Assembly: GCA_017792365.1 (NCBI GenBank)
Contig: CP051229.1
Location: 62,001 to 126,000 of the forward strand
Direction: 5' to 3'
Origin: Hyphomonas sp.
GTDB lineage: Bacteria; Pseudomonadota; Alphaproteobacteria; Caulobacterales; Hyphomonadaceae
DNA: 64,000 nucleotides
Part shown: positions 55,994 to 64,000 of the stretch, in pieces
Layout of the letters: every line of letters starts with the position of its first letter
How positions within the stretch are numbered: position 1 is the first letter of the stretch
The notes under the pieces: generated by a model
Told to the model about the DNA's origin: nothing
The model's database searches: none
What the model saw: only the letters and a program-made list of their open reading frames with translations
Translations under genes and position numbers: made by a program

Positions 55994-58180
55994 CTAGTTC
56001 GCTGCGGCTTCCTGTGCGGCCTTCTCGTCGTTCGCGCGCTTGATCACGTAGTGCCGGATGGCCTCGGACTGCTCGTCGGACAGCGTCGCGGAGAAGCCCG
56101 GCATGCCGCGCTGTGCGCGATTGCCTTCGAGTACGGCTTCGTCCCACTGGCGATCGTAGACCAAGAGGCCTGAGTAGCGCAGGTCAGGAGCCACCGCGCC
56201 GGCGGCAGGCACGCTCGCCGGGCCGTGACAGATGGCGCAGTTCGCGCCGTAGAGCTGCTCGCCTTCCGCCACGGTCTCGTTGTTGGCCTCAAGCAGCGGC
56301 GGGTTGATGCGCACGCCATCAGAGCCGGAGGCGCCTGCGGAGGCTTCTTCCAGCGTGGCCGGAAGGGTACCCGTCGCGCCGAGGCGATAGACGAGGACGC
56401 GCGAGTTGTTGGCGCTGATCGGGTTCGTACGTTCCTGCTCCGGTGGAAGCCCGCGCGCGCCCGCAAGCAGGGCGACATGCTGAGCGCCGTTCGCCTCGAA
56501 CGTTGCGGGGGCGGCCACAATGCGCGCCTGCGTGTCAGCCGACCAGAGTTTCTCGCCCGTCTTCGCGTCATACGCCACGAACTCGCCAGAGTGATTGCCC
56601 GAGAAGACCAGGCCGCCAGCCGTCGCGAGCGTGCCGGATGGGCCGTACGTCTCGTTGGTCACACGCCACACTTCTTTCGCGGCGACCGGGTCCCACGCCA
56701 GAAGATAGCTGTCGCGTTCCGGATTGACGCCCGTCGCTACCACAGGCTCGACGCCGTCAGAGGCGCGGAAGCCGATGCCCGTATTCCAGCCATCCATGTT
56801 CGGGGTGAACTCTTCCGGGCTGGCGTAGGTCGAGCTCGACACGGTGACCGGGAGATAGACGTATCCGGTGTCCTTGGAGAACGCCATCGGATGCCAGTTG
56901 TGCATGCCCAGCGCTGCAGGCGCTACGATTGCCGGCACGCCGGTGACTTCGTAGCGAGCTTCCGGAACTTCGACCGGGCGGCCGGTTTCCATGTCGACAT
57001 GCGTCGCCCAGGTCAGCGGAGCGAATTTCTCGGCCGAGGAGTTCGCCGGTCGCTGCGTCGAGGACGTAGAAGAAGCCGTTCTTGGCGCCTGCATCACGAC
57101 TTTCCGTTTGCCTTCCGGATAGTCGAGTTCGGTGACCATGATCGGTTGGGTCGCCGTGTAGTCCCGAGTTTCGCCGGGTGTGGTCTGGTAGTGCCAGACA
57201 TACTCGCCGGTATCCGGCTTCACCGCGACGATCGAGGACAGGTAGAGGTTATCGCCGCCGCCCGGGCTGCGGTATTTCTGGTTCCACGGCGTACCGTTGC
57301 CAACGCCGAGATATAGGAGGTCGAGTTCCGGGTCGTAGGCCATGCCGTCCCAGATCGTGCCGCCACCTCCAAGTTCCCACCATTCGCCGTTCCAGGTGTC
57401 GACGACTTCTTCAAGTTCGGGTTGCTCGAAGCCGTCGGCGGGGTTGCCGGGGATCGAATACCAGCGCCAGACCTGCTCGCCGGTTTCGGCGTCGTAGGCG
57501 GTTGCATAGCCGCGGACACGGTATTCGGCGCCGCCATTGCCGATGACGACCTTGCCTTTGACGATGCGCGGTACGCCGGTGATCGTGTAGGGCAGCGACG
57601 TGTCGGTGGTCTGGGTTTCCCAGACGACGGAGCCGGTCTTGCCGTCGAGCGCGACAAGGCGACCGTCCAGAAGACCGACATAGATCTTGCCGTTCCACGC
57701 CGCGACGCCGCGGTTGACGACATCACAGCAGGCGTCGGCGCCTTTCGCACGGTCGATCTCAGGATCGTAGGCCCAGAGTTCCTCACCGGTCGCGATGTCA
57801 TACGCCTTCACCATCGACCAGGCTGTCGTGAGGTACATCACGCCATCGATTACCACCGGCGTGGATTCCTGCCCGCGTTCGGTATCGATGTCTGCAGACC
57901 AGGCGAGGCCGAGGTTCGCGACGTTTGACGTGTTGACCTCGTCCAGGCGGGAATAGCGCTCTTCCCAGTAATTCTGTCCTGTAGTGAGCCAAGATGCCGG
58001 CTCGGAATCGGCGGCCAGAAGGCGCTCGGTGTCCAGCGCTGCGGCGCCGAGGGCGCGCTCCACTGTAGCTTCAGCGACTGGCGCCTCGGTGGTTGGCGTG
58101 GTGTCGCTGCTCTGACAGGCCGAAAGGGCCAGGGGAATGGCGACGGCTATGGCCAGCGCTGACACCGATGAAAGACGCAT
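55994..58180 (-). CDS. PQQ- and heme c-containing alcohol dehydrogenase-like lipoprotein (type II quinohemoprotein)
   Basis: 728 residues. A lipoprotein signal ends LALSAC. The eight-bladed PQQ propeller starts near residue 60; AWSADIDTERGQESTPVVIDGVMYLTTAWS is the usual block, and DACCDVVNRGVA provides the adjacent cysteines of quinoprotein dehydrogenases. The C-terminal cytochrome domain has CAICHG (CxxCH) with a distal methionine in GMPGFSATLSD. About 20 residues after VVMQAP are garbled: a -1 near 57083 and a -2 near 57035-57042 would restore KNGFFYVLDAATGELLSAEKF. The product oxidises alcohols in the periplasm. Confidence 0.88.
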   Translation of the reverse strand: MRLSSVSALAIAVAIPLALSACQSSDTTPTTEAPVAEATVERALGAAALDTERLLAADSEPASWLTTGQNYWEERYSRLDEVNTSNVANLGLAWSADIDTERGQESTPVVIDGVMYLTTAWSMVKAYDIATGEELWAYDPEIDRAKGADACCDVVNRGVAAWNGKIYVGLLDGRLVALDGKTGSVVWETQTTDTSLPYTITGVPRIVKGKVVIGNGGAEYRVRGYATAYDAETGEQVWRWYSIPGNPADGFEQPELEEVVDTWNGEWWELGGGGTIWDGMAYDPELDLLYLGVGNGTPWNQKYRSPGGGDNLYLSSIVAVKPDTGEYVWHYQTTPGETRDYTATQPIMVTELDYPEGKRKVVMQAPRTASSTSSTQRPANSSAEKFAPLTWATHVDMETGRPVEVPEARYEVTGVPAIVAPAALGMHNWHPMAFSKDTGYVYLPVTVSSSTYASPEEFTPNMDGWNTGIGFRASDGVEPVVATGVNPERDSYLLAWDPVAAKEVWRVTNETYGPSGTLATAGGLVFSGNHSGEFVAYDAKTGEKLWSADTQARIVAAPATFEANGAQHVALLAGARGLPPEQERTNPISANNSRVLVYRLGATGTLPATLEEASAGASGSDGVRINPPLLEANNETVAEGEQLYGANCAICHGPASVPAAGAVAPDLRYSGLLVYDRQWDEAVLEGNRAQRGMPGFSATLSDEQSEAIRHYVIKRANDEKAAQEAAAN

Positions 58181-58323
58181 GATAATCCCTCCCAGGGGGC
58201 CGTTTCAGCCCGTAATGCCAGCTTACTCGCAGGCAGATTCGACCGGGAACCTAGAAGGGCCGGGCGGATGCCGCAATATGCAGGAACTGTCGCGTTTCCG
58301 AAGGGGCGAACGCCGAGAGAGGA

Positions 58324-58884
58324 TCAGTCCAGCGCGACGAAGCGCTCTTCCAGCGCCTCGAGCGCCTGTTGGGGCGAATTGGTCTCAGCGATCAGGTCGC
58401 GGAAGCTCGCCGGCGCAAAGCCATCCTCGATGATGTGGTCGATGAGGTGGAAGAATGGCCGCCAGTAGGAATTGCGGGCGAGAAAGGCCATCGGCTTACG
58501 GTGCAGTGACAGCTTGGCCCACGACAGTGTCTCAACCGCCTCTTCAAGTGTGCCGATGCCGCCTGGCAGCACGACAAATGCGTCCGCCTCATCGAAGAGG
58601 ATCTGCTTTCGCTCGTGCATGGTTTCCACGATCTGGTGTTCGACCTCCTCCAGAATGCCTTCGACGCTCTTCAGGAAGCTCGGCATGACGCCCAGCACCT
58701 GGCCGCCTGCCTGGTGGGCGGCCAGAGCCGTCTGTCCCATGAGCCCGACGTTGCCGCCGCCATAGACGAGCCGCCAGCCGCGACCTGCGATCTCGCGACC
58801 GAGATCGCGGGCAAGTTCGAGATAATTGGCATCGACCGTGTTGGACGAACCGCAATACACGGTGACAGACCGAATTCCGCTCAT
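58324..58884 (-). CDS. LOG family (TIGR00730) nucleoside 5'-monophosphate phosphoribohydrolase
   Basis: 186 residues from the ATG at 58884 (GGAACC upstream). Rossmann-like start VTVYCGSSNTVD, RLVYGGGNVGLMG, and the catalytic motif VVLPGGIGTLEEAVETLSWAKL place it in the lysine-decarboxylase-like LOG family, which cleaves nucleotide monophosphates such as cytokinin precursors or purine nucleotides. HERKQILFDEADAF is the second conserved block. Lysine decarboxylase activity is not implied. Confidence 0.92.
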   Translation of the reverse strand: MSGIRSVTVYCGSSNTVDANYLELARDLGREIAGRGWRLVYGGGNVGLMGQTALAAHQAGGQVLGVMPSFLKSVEGILEEVEHQIVETMHERKQILFDEADAFVVLPGGIGTLEEAVETLSWAKLSLHRKPMAFLARNSYWRPFFHLIDHIIEDGFAPASFRDLIAETNSPQQALEALEERFVALD

Positions 58885-58982
58885 GGGAGGTTCCTTTCCG
58901 CGCGAGGATGCGCTGTTTCGCGCTATCGGAAAAGACCGCAATGCTGGCGTGACTGCGCATGCGCCACTAGATAGGTCGCAAA

Positions 58983-60935
58983 ATGGTCCCGCATAGAACC
59001 TCCCAAGACAGCGCTGGCGTCGATGAAATCGAAAGCCGCGACGCCGGCTTCAGCGCCTCGCTGGCGCGAATCGCGAGGATTCTGGGTCGCCGGGAGCTCG
59101 CGAAGTGGCGCCCGCTGATGGCGCTGGCGCTCGTCCTGACGCTGGCGGCGAAGGTCTTCGCGGTCATCGCGCCGGTGTTCTTCGGCGACGCCATCAACGA
59201 GCTGAGCACCGGAGATGCGGTTCTGGCGAGTGTTGCGCTCCTGCTGGTCTGGTGGACGCTGGCGCGGATCCTCTCGACCAACCTGCCGTACCTGCGCGAT
59301 GCGATCTTCGTCCCGATCAGTCAGAACGCGCAGCGGATCGTGGCGGTCGATGCGTACGGCCATGCGCAGAGCCTGTCGCTGCGCTTCCATCAGACAAGGC
59401 GGTCGGGTGCGCTGAACCGGGTGATAGAGCGCGGCGCGAACGCTCTGGATTTCCTGATCCGCTTTCTCGCTTTCAATATCGGACCAACGATCGTCGAACT
59501 GGCGCTGGCGGCCGTGGTGCTGGCGACGCGCTACTCGCCGCTCGCGGCGCTGACCGCCGTCGCGACCGTGGCGATCTACGCTGTGTTTACCGGTCTCGTC
59601 ACGAACATGAGGGTGAAGCAGCGGCGCATCCTCAATGAAGCAGATACCGAACTTCGCGCCCGTGCGGTCGACTCGCTCACCAATTTCGAGACCGTGAAGG
59701 CCTTCGCAGCCGAGCGCCGCGAGACCGCGCAGTTCGATTCATCGCTGCGCGCCTATAACAAGGAAATGGTCAAGGTGATGCGCTCGCTGGCGATGCTGAA
59801 CGCCGGCCAGGACATCATCATGGCGCTGGGCCTCGCGACGGTGGCGGGGCTGACCGCGATGGCGAGCTTCAACGGGCAGGTGCAGCCGGGCGACGTCGCC
59901 GCCGTCGTGCTGATCATGAGCAATCTCTACCGGCCGCTCAGCATTCTCGGCTTTGCATTCCGGGAAATCCGGCAGGGGGCGGTCGATCTCGAAAAGCTCT
60001 ACGGCTTGCTGGAGATGAAGGCTGAGGTCGCAGACGCGGATGACGCCAAGGCGTTTCAACCGGCCGGCGGCGCCATCCGGTTCGACAATGTCTCCTTCGC
60101 GCACGAGGCGCGGACAGGCGGGCTTGCGGAGGTGTCCTTCGACGTCGCGGCGGGCAAGAAGCTGGCGATCGTCGGGGCGTCGGGGTCGGGCAAGTCGACG
60201 CTGCTGAAGCTGCTGTTCCGGTTCTACGACACGCAGCGTGGGGAGGTGCTGGTCGATGGCCAGAATGTCCGCCAGCTGACGCAGGAGAGCCTGCGGGACG
60301 CGATTGGCCTCGTGCCGCAGGAAGTCGTCCTGTTCAATTCGACGCTCCGGGAAAACCTCATTTACGGAAAGCCTGACGCGACGGACGAGGAGGTCCTGTC
60401 GGCGGCGCGCAGGGCGCAGCTGGGCGAGTTCATCGACGGGCTGCCGAACGGACTCGACACGCGAGTCGGCGAACGCGGCGTGAAACTGTCCGGCGGTGAA
60501 AAGCAGCGCGTCGGCATTGCGCGGGCGATTCTGAAGGATCCCTGCATCCTCGTGCTCGATGAAGCGACGTCAGCTCTCGATTCCGCGACGGAGATGGAGG
60601 TGCAGTCAGCGCTGGATGAGGCTGCCAGGGGGCGGACGACGCTGATGGTGGCGCACCGTCTGTCCACGGTGGCGGGCGCCGACGATATCATCGTGCTGCG
60701 GGACGGACGCATCGTGGAGCATGGCGACCATGCGCAGCTGATCGCGCTGGACGGCGTCTATGCGGACCTGTGGCGACGGCAGGCGCGGAGCGGGCGGCTG
60801 GATGGTGAGGGCGAACAGGCTGAGGAATCGGCCTCAACCTCGTCGACGCTGTCCTTCGGCTCGTCCTTCGCGTGGATCCAGCGCAGCACCTGCTTCATCG
60901 GCAGGATCCAGGCGATGCCGGCGATGGGGAAGTAG
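58983..60935 (+). CDS. Atm1/HMT1-like ABC exporter, 3' end uncertain
   Basis: Fused membrane and ATPase half-transporter. Six membrane helices cover about 45-320, followed by the nucleotide-binding domain with Walker A GASGSGKST, LSGGEKQRV signature and Walker B ILVLDEATSAL. The order SLRDAIGLVPQEVVLFNST and AHRLSTVAGADDIIVL fits Atm1-type exporters of glutathione-linked sulfur or metals. After GEGEQA the frame extends about 37 residues across the convergent DUF2842 gene. A TGA at 60821 would end it naturally if one base were restored just before it. Confidence 0.88.
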   Translation: MVPHRTSQDSAGVDEIESRDAGFSASLARIARILGRRELAKWRPLMALALVLTLAAKVFAVIAPVFFGDAINELSTGDAVLASVALLLVWWTLARILSTNLPYLRDAIFVPISQNAQRIVAVDAYGHAQSLSLRFHQTRRSGALNRVIERGANALDFLIRFLAFNIGPTIVELALAAVVLATRYSPLAALTAVATVAIYAVFTGLVTNMRVKQRRILNEADTELRARAVDSLTNFETVKAFAAERRETAQFDSSLRAYNKEMVKVMRSLAMLNAGQDIIMALGLATVAGLTAMASFNGQVQPGDVAAVVLIMSNLYRPLSILGFAFREIRQGAVDLEKLYGLLEMKAEVADADDAKAFQPAGGAIRFDNVSFAHEARTGGLAEVSFDVAAGKKLAIVGASGSGKSTLLKLLFRFYDTQRGEVLVDGQNVRQLTQESLRDAIGLVPQEVVLFNSTLRENLIYGKPDATDEEVLSAARRAQLGEFIDGLPNGLDTRVGERGVKLSGGEKQRVGIARAILKDPCILVLDEATSALDSATEMEVQSALDEAARGRTTLMVAHRLSTVAGADDIIVLRDGRIVEHGDHAQLIALDGVYADLWRRQARSGRLDGEGEQAEESASTSSTLSFGSSFAWIQRSTCFIGRIQAMPAMGK

Positions 60936-61048
60936 AGCAGCTGCCAGGCCCAGTGCTCGTCCGCGACCCGGTCGCCGATCACCGCCGCCACCGCGACATA
61001 GCCGACGATCCATACGAGAATTCCGAGTGAGCCGACGATCTTTCGCAT
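60758..61048 (-). CDS. DUF2842 family small membrane protein
   Basis: The first 70 residues from ATG 61048 are the DUF2842 pattern: MRKIVGSLGILVWIVGYVAV, a second helix around LLYFPIAGIAWILP and a basic end QVLRWIHAKDEP. Two membrane helices. The frame then runs on to 60758, overlapping the ABC transporter 3' end by 178 bases, which is suspicious; the natural protein is probably about 70-75 residues. In alphaproteobacteria it is a neighbour of heme A synthase, as here. Confidence 0.82.
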   Translation of the reverse strand: MRKIVGSLGILVWIVGYVAVAAVIGDRVADEHWAWQLLYFPIAGIAWILPMKQVLRWIHAKDEPKDSVDEVEADSSACSPSPSSRPLRACRRHRSA

Positions 61049-61117
61049 CGTTGGGACCTTTGGGCTGCGGCCTTGCGGCCGCTTTTCCGGGGTAATCGAG
61101 CGTACCATACTCAAACC

Positions 61118-62173
61118 ATGAAGATGACGGCAGGCGACATATCCGCCGGGAACCCGTGGGTTGCGAGCAAGGGCGCAGGGTTGGTGCGCGCCTGGCTGCT
61201 CGTGATCGCAGTGATGGTTTACGCGATGATCCTCGTCGGCGGCGCGACGCGGCTGACGGACAGCGGGTTGTCGATCACGGAATGGCGGGTGTTTCTGGGG
61301 GCGATCCCGCCGATGAACGATGCCGACTGGGCCGCTGAATTCGAACTCTATCGCAGCATGACGGCGCAGTTTCAGCAGGTGAACCCCGACATGGACCTGT
61401 CGGGCTTCAAGACGATTTACTGGTGGGAGTGGGGTCACCGGCAGCTTGGACGGGTCATCGGCATCGTCTTCCTTGTCCCGCTGGTGTTTTTCTGGGTCAC
61501 GAAGCGGATCACGCCGAAGCTCCTGCCGCATCTGCTTGTCCTGTTTGCGCTGGGCGGTCTGCAGGGGGCGATTGGCTGGTGGATGGTGGCCTCGGGGGTC
61601 AATTCCGAGCTGGTGTCGGTCGCGCCCTATCGTCTCATGACCCACTTCTGTCTGGCGCTGCTGATCATCGCCTACGCCTTCTGGCTCTGGCTGGAGATGG
61701 GCGGCCGCCGGCGGCCGCCTGTGAACGAAGCTGGCGGGCTGGCCAACGTGATCCTCTGGGTCACCGGGGTGCAGCTCGCGCTTGGCGCGCTCGTCGCCGG
61801 GCTGGACGCCGGCAGGGGGTATACCGACTGGCCGCTGATGGCGGGGAAGGTGGTTCCCGACGCGATGTGGGCGCTGGAGCCCTTCTGGCGGAATTTGTTC
61901 GAGAATGAAGCGACGGTGCAGTTTCTCCACCGGATCATGGCCTATGTGCTGATGGGGCTTTGCTTCTGGGCGCTCTGGCGCTTCCGGACCGTTCAGGGCC
62001 TTGGGGTGCGGCTTCTCGCCGGGCTGGTGGCGGCGCAGGGGGTGTTGGGGGTGGTGACGCTGGTCAATGCAGCGCCGCTTGGCCTGTCGCTGATGCATCA
62101 GGGGCTGGGGGTGGCCCTGTTGCTGGCCGCGGTCACGTTCGGCTGGCGGTCGATCCCCGCGTCCAAGGATTAG
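61118..62173 (+). CDS. ctaA: Heme A synthase (COX15/CtaA)
   Basis: 351 residues, ATG 61118. Eight membrane helices. Heme-binding histidines are in EWGHRQLGR, LMTHFCLALL, QFLHRIMAYVL and LMHQGLGV. The alphaproteobacterial/mitochondrial-type (type 2) blocks VGGATRLTDSGLSITEW and GWWMVASGVN are present. It converts heme O to heme A for aa3-type cytochrome oxidase. No other cytochrome oxidase assembly gene is in view. Confidence 0.95.
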   Translation: MKMTAGDISAGNPWVASKGAGLVRAWLLVIAVMVYAMILVGGATRLTDSGLSITEWRVFLGAIPPMNDADWAAEFELYRSMTAQFQQVNPDMDLSGFKTIYWWEWGHRQLGRVIGIVFLVPLVFFWVTKRITPKLLPHLLVLFALGGLQGAIGWWMVASGVNSELVSVAPYRLMTHFCLALLIIAYAFWLWLEMGGRRRPPVNEAGGLANVILWVTGVQLALGALVAGLDAGRGYTDWPLMAGKVVPDAMWALEPFWRNLFENEATVQFLHRIMAYVLMGLCFWALWRFRTVQGLGVRLLAGLVAAQGVLGVVTLVNAAPLGLSLMHQGLGVALLLAAVTFGWRSIPASKD

Positions 62174-62232
62174 AAAATCTCGTCTGAGGGCAGGTGGCGC
62201 AAGGGCGGGGCAGGCCCCAACTTATCCGCACA

Positions 62233-63222
62233 ATGACAAAGCTCTCCATTCTCGACCTCGTCCGCATCACCGAAGGCGCAAACGAGCGGATTGCGCTCGA
62301 CAGGGCGCGGGACGTTGGCGTCCACGCCGAGAAGTGGGGCTATGAGCGGATCTGGGTCGCCGAGCACCACAATTTCCCCAGCATCGCGAGTGCAGCGACC
62401 TCGCTGGTGATCCAGCATATTGCGGCGGGAACCTCGACCATACGGGTCGGGTCTGGCGGGATCATGCTGCCGAACCACTCGCCGCTGGTGATTGCGGAGC
62501 AATTCGGGACGCTGGCCCACCTGTACCCGGGGCGTATCGATCTGGGGCTTGGCCGGGCGCCCGGCACCGACCAGCTGACGGTGCGGGCGCTGCGGACTTC
62601 GCATGCTGACGCCGAGCGGTTTCCGCAGGATGTGGCGACACTTCAGGCGCTGCTGGGGCCGGCTGAGGCAGGGCAGCGGCTGACGGCGGTGCCGGGGGTA
62701 GGGACCGAGGTTCCGCTCTGGATCCTTGGCTCGAGCCATTTCGGGGCGATGCTGGCGGCTGAGATGGGGCTTCCCTATGCGTTCGCCTCGCATTTCGCGC
62801 CCGCGGCGCTGATTGAAGCGCTTGGATTGTATCGGAGCCGGTTCAAACCGTCGAAGCAGCTCGACCGGCCCTACGCCATGGTCGGGGTTAACGTCATCGC
62901 GGCGGATACCGATGCTGAGGCCCGCAGGCTGGCGACCACCCAGCAGATGTCCTTCGCCAACCTTCTGAGGGGCACGCGCGGGCTGAGCCAGCCGCCGATT
63001 GACGATATCGGAACCTACTGGACAGAAGCCGAGCGCGCGCACGCGTCCCAGATGCTGGAACGGTCGATCATCGGGGCGCCGGACAGGGTTGCCGACGGTC
63101 TCGCGGTGCTTGTCGAGGAGACGGCGGCGGATGAGGTGATTGTCGTCTCGGACATTTTCGACCATGACGCGCGGCTGCGCTCGTTCGAGCTGCTGGCGCA
63201 GGCCGCCAGAACGGTCGGCTAG
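62233..63222 (+). CDS. LLM class flavin-dependent oxidoreductase
   Basis: 329 residues from ATG 62233. Bacterial luciferase-like monooxygenase group 1: [86 protein letters not shown] in order, and [24 protein letters not shown]. The subgroup (MsnO8-like) uses reduced FMN. The substrate is unknown. A reductase partner is not adjacent. Confidence 0.9.
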   Translation: MTKLSILDLVRITEGANERIALDRARDVGVHAEKWGYERIWVAEHHNFPSIASAATSLVIQHIAAGTSTIRVGSGGIMLPNHSPLVIAEQFGTLAHLYPGRIDLGLGRAPGTDQLTVRALRTSHADAERFPQDVATLQALLGPAEAGQRLTAVPGVGTEVPLWILGSSHFGAMLAAEMGLPYAFASHFAPAALIEALGLYRSRFKPSKQLDRPYAMVGVNVIAADTDAEARRLATTQQMSFANLLRGTRGLSQPPIDDIGTYWTEAERAHASQMLERSIIGAPDRVADGLAVLVEETAADEVIVVSDIFDHDARLRSFELLAQAARTVG

Positions 63223-63271
63223 CCCGGCGCGCGAACATGGTTTATCCGGCAATTTCAGCCGGTTTGGCGAG

Positions 63272-63300
63272 TTGACAAAGGGGTAGGCGGCCTGTAGCTG
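63272..63300 (+). promoter_or_regulatory. Possible promoter of rplM-rpsI
   Basis: A perfect -35 (TTGACA, 63272-63277) lies upstream of rplM with a TGTAGC-like -10 about 17 bases on, about 58 bases before the start. The -10 is poor, so this is tentative. Confidence 0.35.
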
Positions 63301-63357
63301 CACGCCTTCGTTTCTCTGACGAAATTAGACAGATATGAAAGGCTCCGTGTGGGAGCG

Positions 63358-63825
63358 ATGAAAACCTATTCCGCAAAGCCCGGTGAGGTAGAGAACAAGT
63401 GGATCGTGATCGACGCTGAGGGCGTCGTGGTCGGCCGCCTTGCGTCCTATGTCGCCAAGCGCCTGCGCGGCAAGCACCGCGCCGAATTCACCCCGCATAC
63501 CGACACCGGCGACCATGTCGTTGTGATCAATGCGGAAAAAGCCGTGTTCACCGGCAAGAAGATGACCGACAAGGTGTACTACAAGCACACCGGCTATCCT
63601 GGCGGCATCAAGGAAACCACGCCGAAGCGCATCCTGGAGGGCCGCTTTCCGGAGCGCGCGATCCAGATGGCGGTGAAGCGCATGCTGCCGAAGGAAAGCT
63701 CTCTGGCGCGCCAGCAGTTCTCGAAACTGCGCGTGTATGGCGGCTCTGAGCATCCGCATGCGGCCCAGAACCCCGAAACGGTCGACTTCAAGTCGATGAA
63801 CTCCAAGAACGTGAGAGCCGCCTGA
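63358..63825 (+). CDS. rplM: 50S ribosomal protein L13
   Basis: 155 residues. [22 protein letters not shown] at the start, then [59 protein letters not shown] in pieces, and [17 protein letters not shown], all canonical L13. A start two codons upstream at GTG 63349 is less likely. It is followed directly by rpsI. Confidence 0.97.
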   Translation: MKTYSAKPGEVENKWIVIDAEGVVVGRLASYVAKRLRGKHRAEFTPHTDTGDHVVVINAEKAVFTGKKMTDKVYYKHTGYPGGIKETTPKRILEGRFPERAIQMAVKRMLPKESSLARQQFSKLRVYGGSEHPHAAQNPETVDFKSMNSKNVRAA

Positions 63826-63827
63826 TC

Positions 63828-64000
63828 ATGTCAGACGCTGTTGAAAGCCTGGACGACATCAAGGACCTCGGCGCAGGCGCCGCTCCTTCCGCTACGCCAG
63901 CCGAGCCGAAGATCGACGAGCACGGCCGCGCTTACGCCACCGGCCGCCGCAAGGAAGCCACCGCACGCGTCTGGCTGAAGCGTGGCTCTGGCAAGATCAC
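63828..64000 (+). CDS. rpsI: 30S ribosomal protein S9, N-terminal part (3' end outside window)
   Basis: ATG at 63828, two bases after the rplM stop. The frame gives a 40-residue acidic alphaproteobacterial leader ([10 protein letters not shown], then an Ala/Pro stretch) followed by [22 protein letters not shown], the S9 start. It runs off the window edge. The rplM-rpsI order is standard. Confidence 0.95.
   Translation, partial: MSDAVESLDDIKDLGAGAAPSATPAEPKIDEHGRAYATGRRKEATARVWLKRGSGKI

Noticed and set aside
60758-62098. Long minus-strand frame covering the heme A synthase gene.
   Set aside because: The part opposite ctaA is a shadow of a well-conserved gene; only the first 70 or so residues from 61048 (DUF2842) are supported.

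Overview
The window looks like the chromosome of a GC-rich alphaproteobacterium, most likely from the Caulobacterales/Hyphomonadaceae side. This is an inference from gene families, not from a marker-gene tree. Pointers are rplM-rpsI, bpt, a class II DAHP synthase, COX15-type heme A synthase next to a DUF2842 gene, DUF6489 and DUF6134 proteins, ChrR-like cupins, a large TonB-dependent receptor, PQQ dehydrogenases and an HfsA/HfsB-like polysaccharide pair. No phage, transposase, CRISPR array or plasmid replication gene was seen.

Layout. 0-8.7 kb: the end of a polyprenyl-phosphate sugar transferase, a cysteine synthase, a cupin-DUF6134 pair, a GNAT-nitrilase fusion gene and an amidohydrolase operon. 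8.7-16 kb: recO, parC, lemA, cutA, bpt and a motB-like gene. 16-19.2 kb: flavin reductase, 3-hydroxyisobutyrate dehydrogenase-like, arfB, GNAT and a 2OG-Fe(II) oxygenase. 19.2-22.6 kb: a small Sel1 protein and a Wzz-type polysaccharide co-polymerase with a P-loop partner that lacks the Walker A lysine. 22.7-27.5 kb: a redoxin lipoprotein and a 1058-residue TonB-dependent receptor. 27.5-34.3 kb: tRNA-Ser(GCU), a very large methyltransferase-like/coiled-coil gene, a beta-lactamase-fold hydrolase, an MFS transporter and tRNA-Val(CAC). 34.5-44.8 kb: gph, glmU, a DksA-type zinc finger, a PQQ sugar dehydrogenase, rpiA, glutathione reductase and a ParA-like ATPase operon. 45-55.3 kb: asd, DAHP synthase, MATE exporter, HU, an oxidoreductase, a Gfo/Idh protein, a double retropepsin-like protein and gltX. 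55.3-64 kb: YdeI-like, quinohemoprotein dehydrogenase, LOG protein, Atm1-like ABC transporter, heme A synthase, LLM oxidoreductase, rplM and the start of rpsI.

The most pervasive oddity is a scatter of apparent 1- and 2-base deletions that break or locally garble at least eight otherwise well-conserved genes, including the normally essential gltX and rpiA. Wherever a family pattern is available to judge by, the lesion is a deletion; several lie in short G or GC/CT runs, and three are -1/-2 pairs that restore frame. Residual sequencing or assembly error is the simplest reading, so I annotate these loci as genes with reconstructed extents. The most interesting biology is the roughly 1180-residue methyltransferase/coiled-coil protein beside tRNA-Ser, the polysaccharide pair with a degenerate P-loop, and a perfect 12-bp inverted motif flanking the Sel1 gene.
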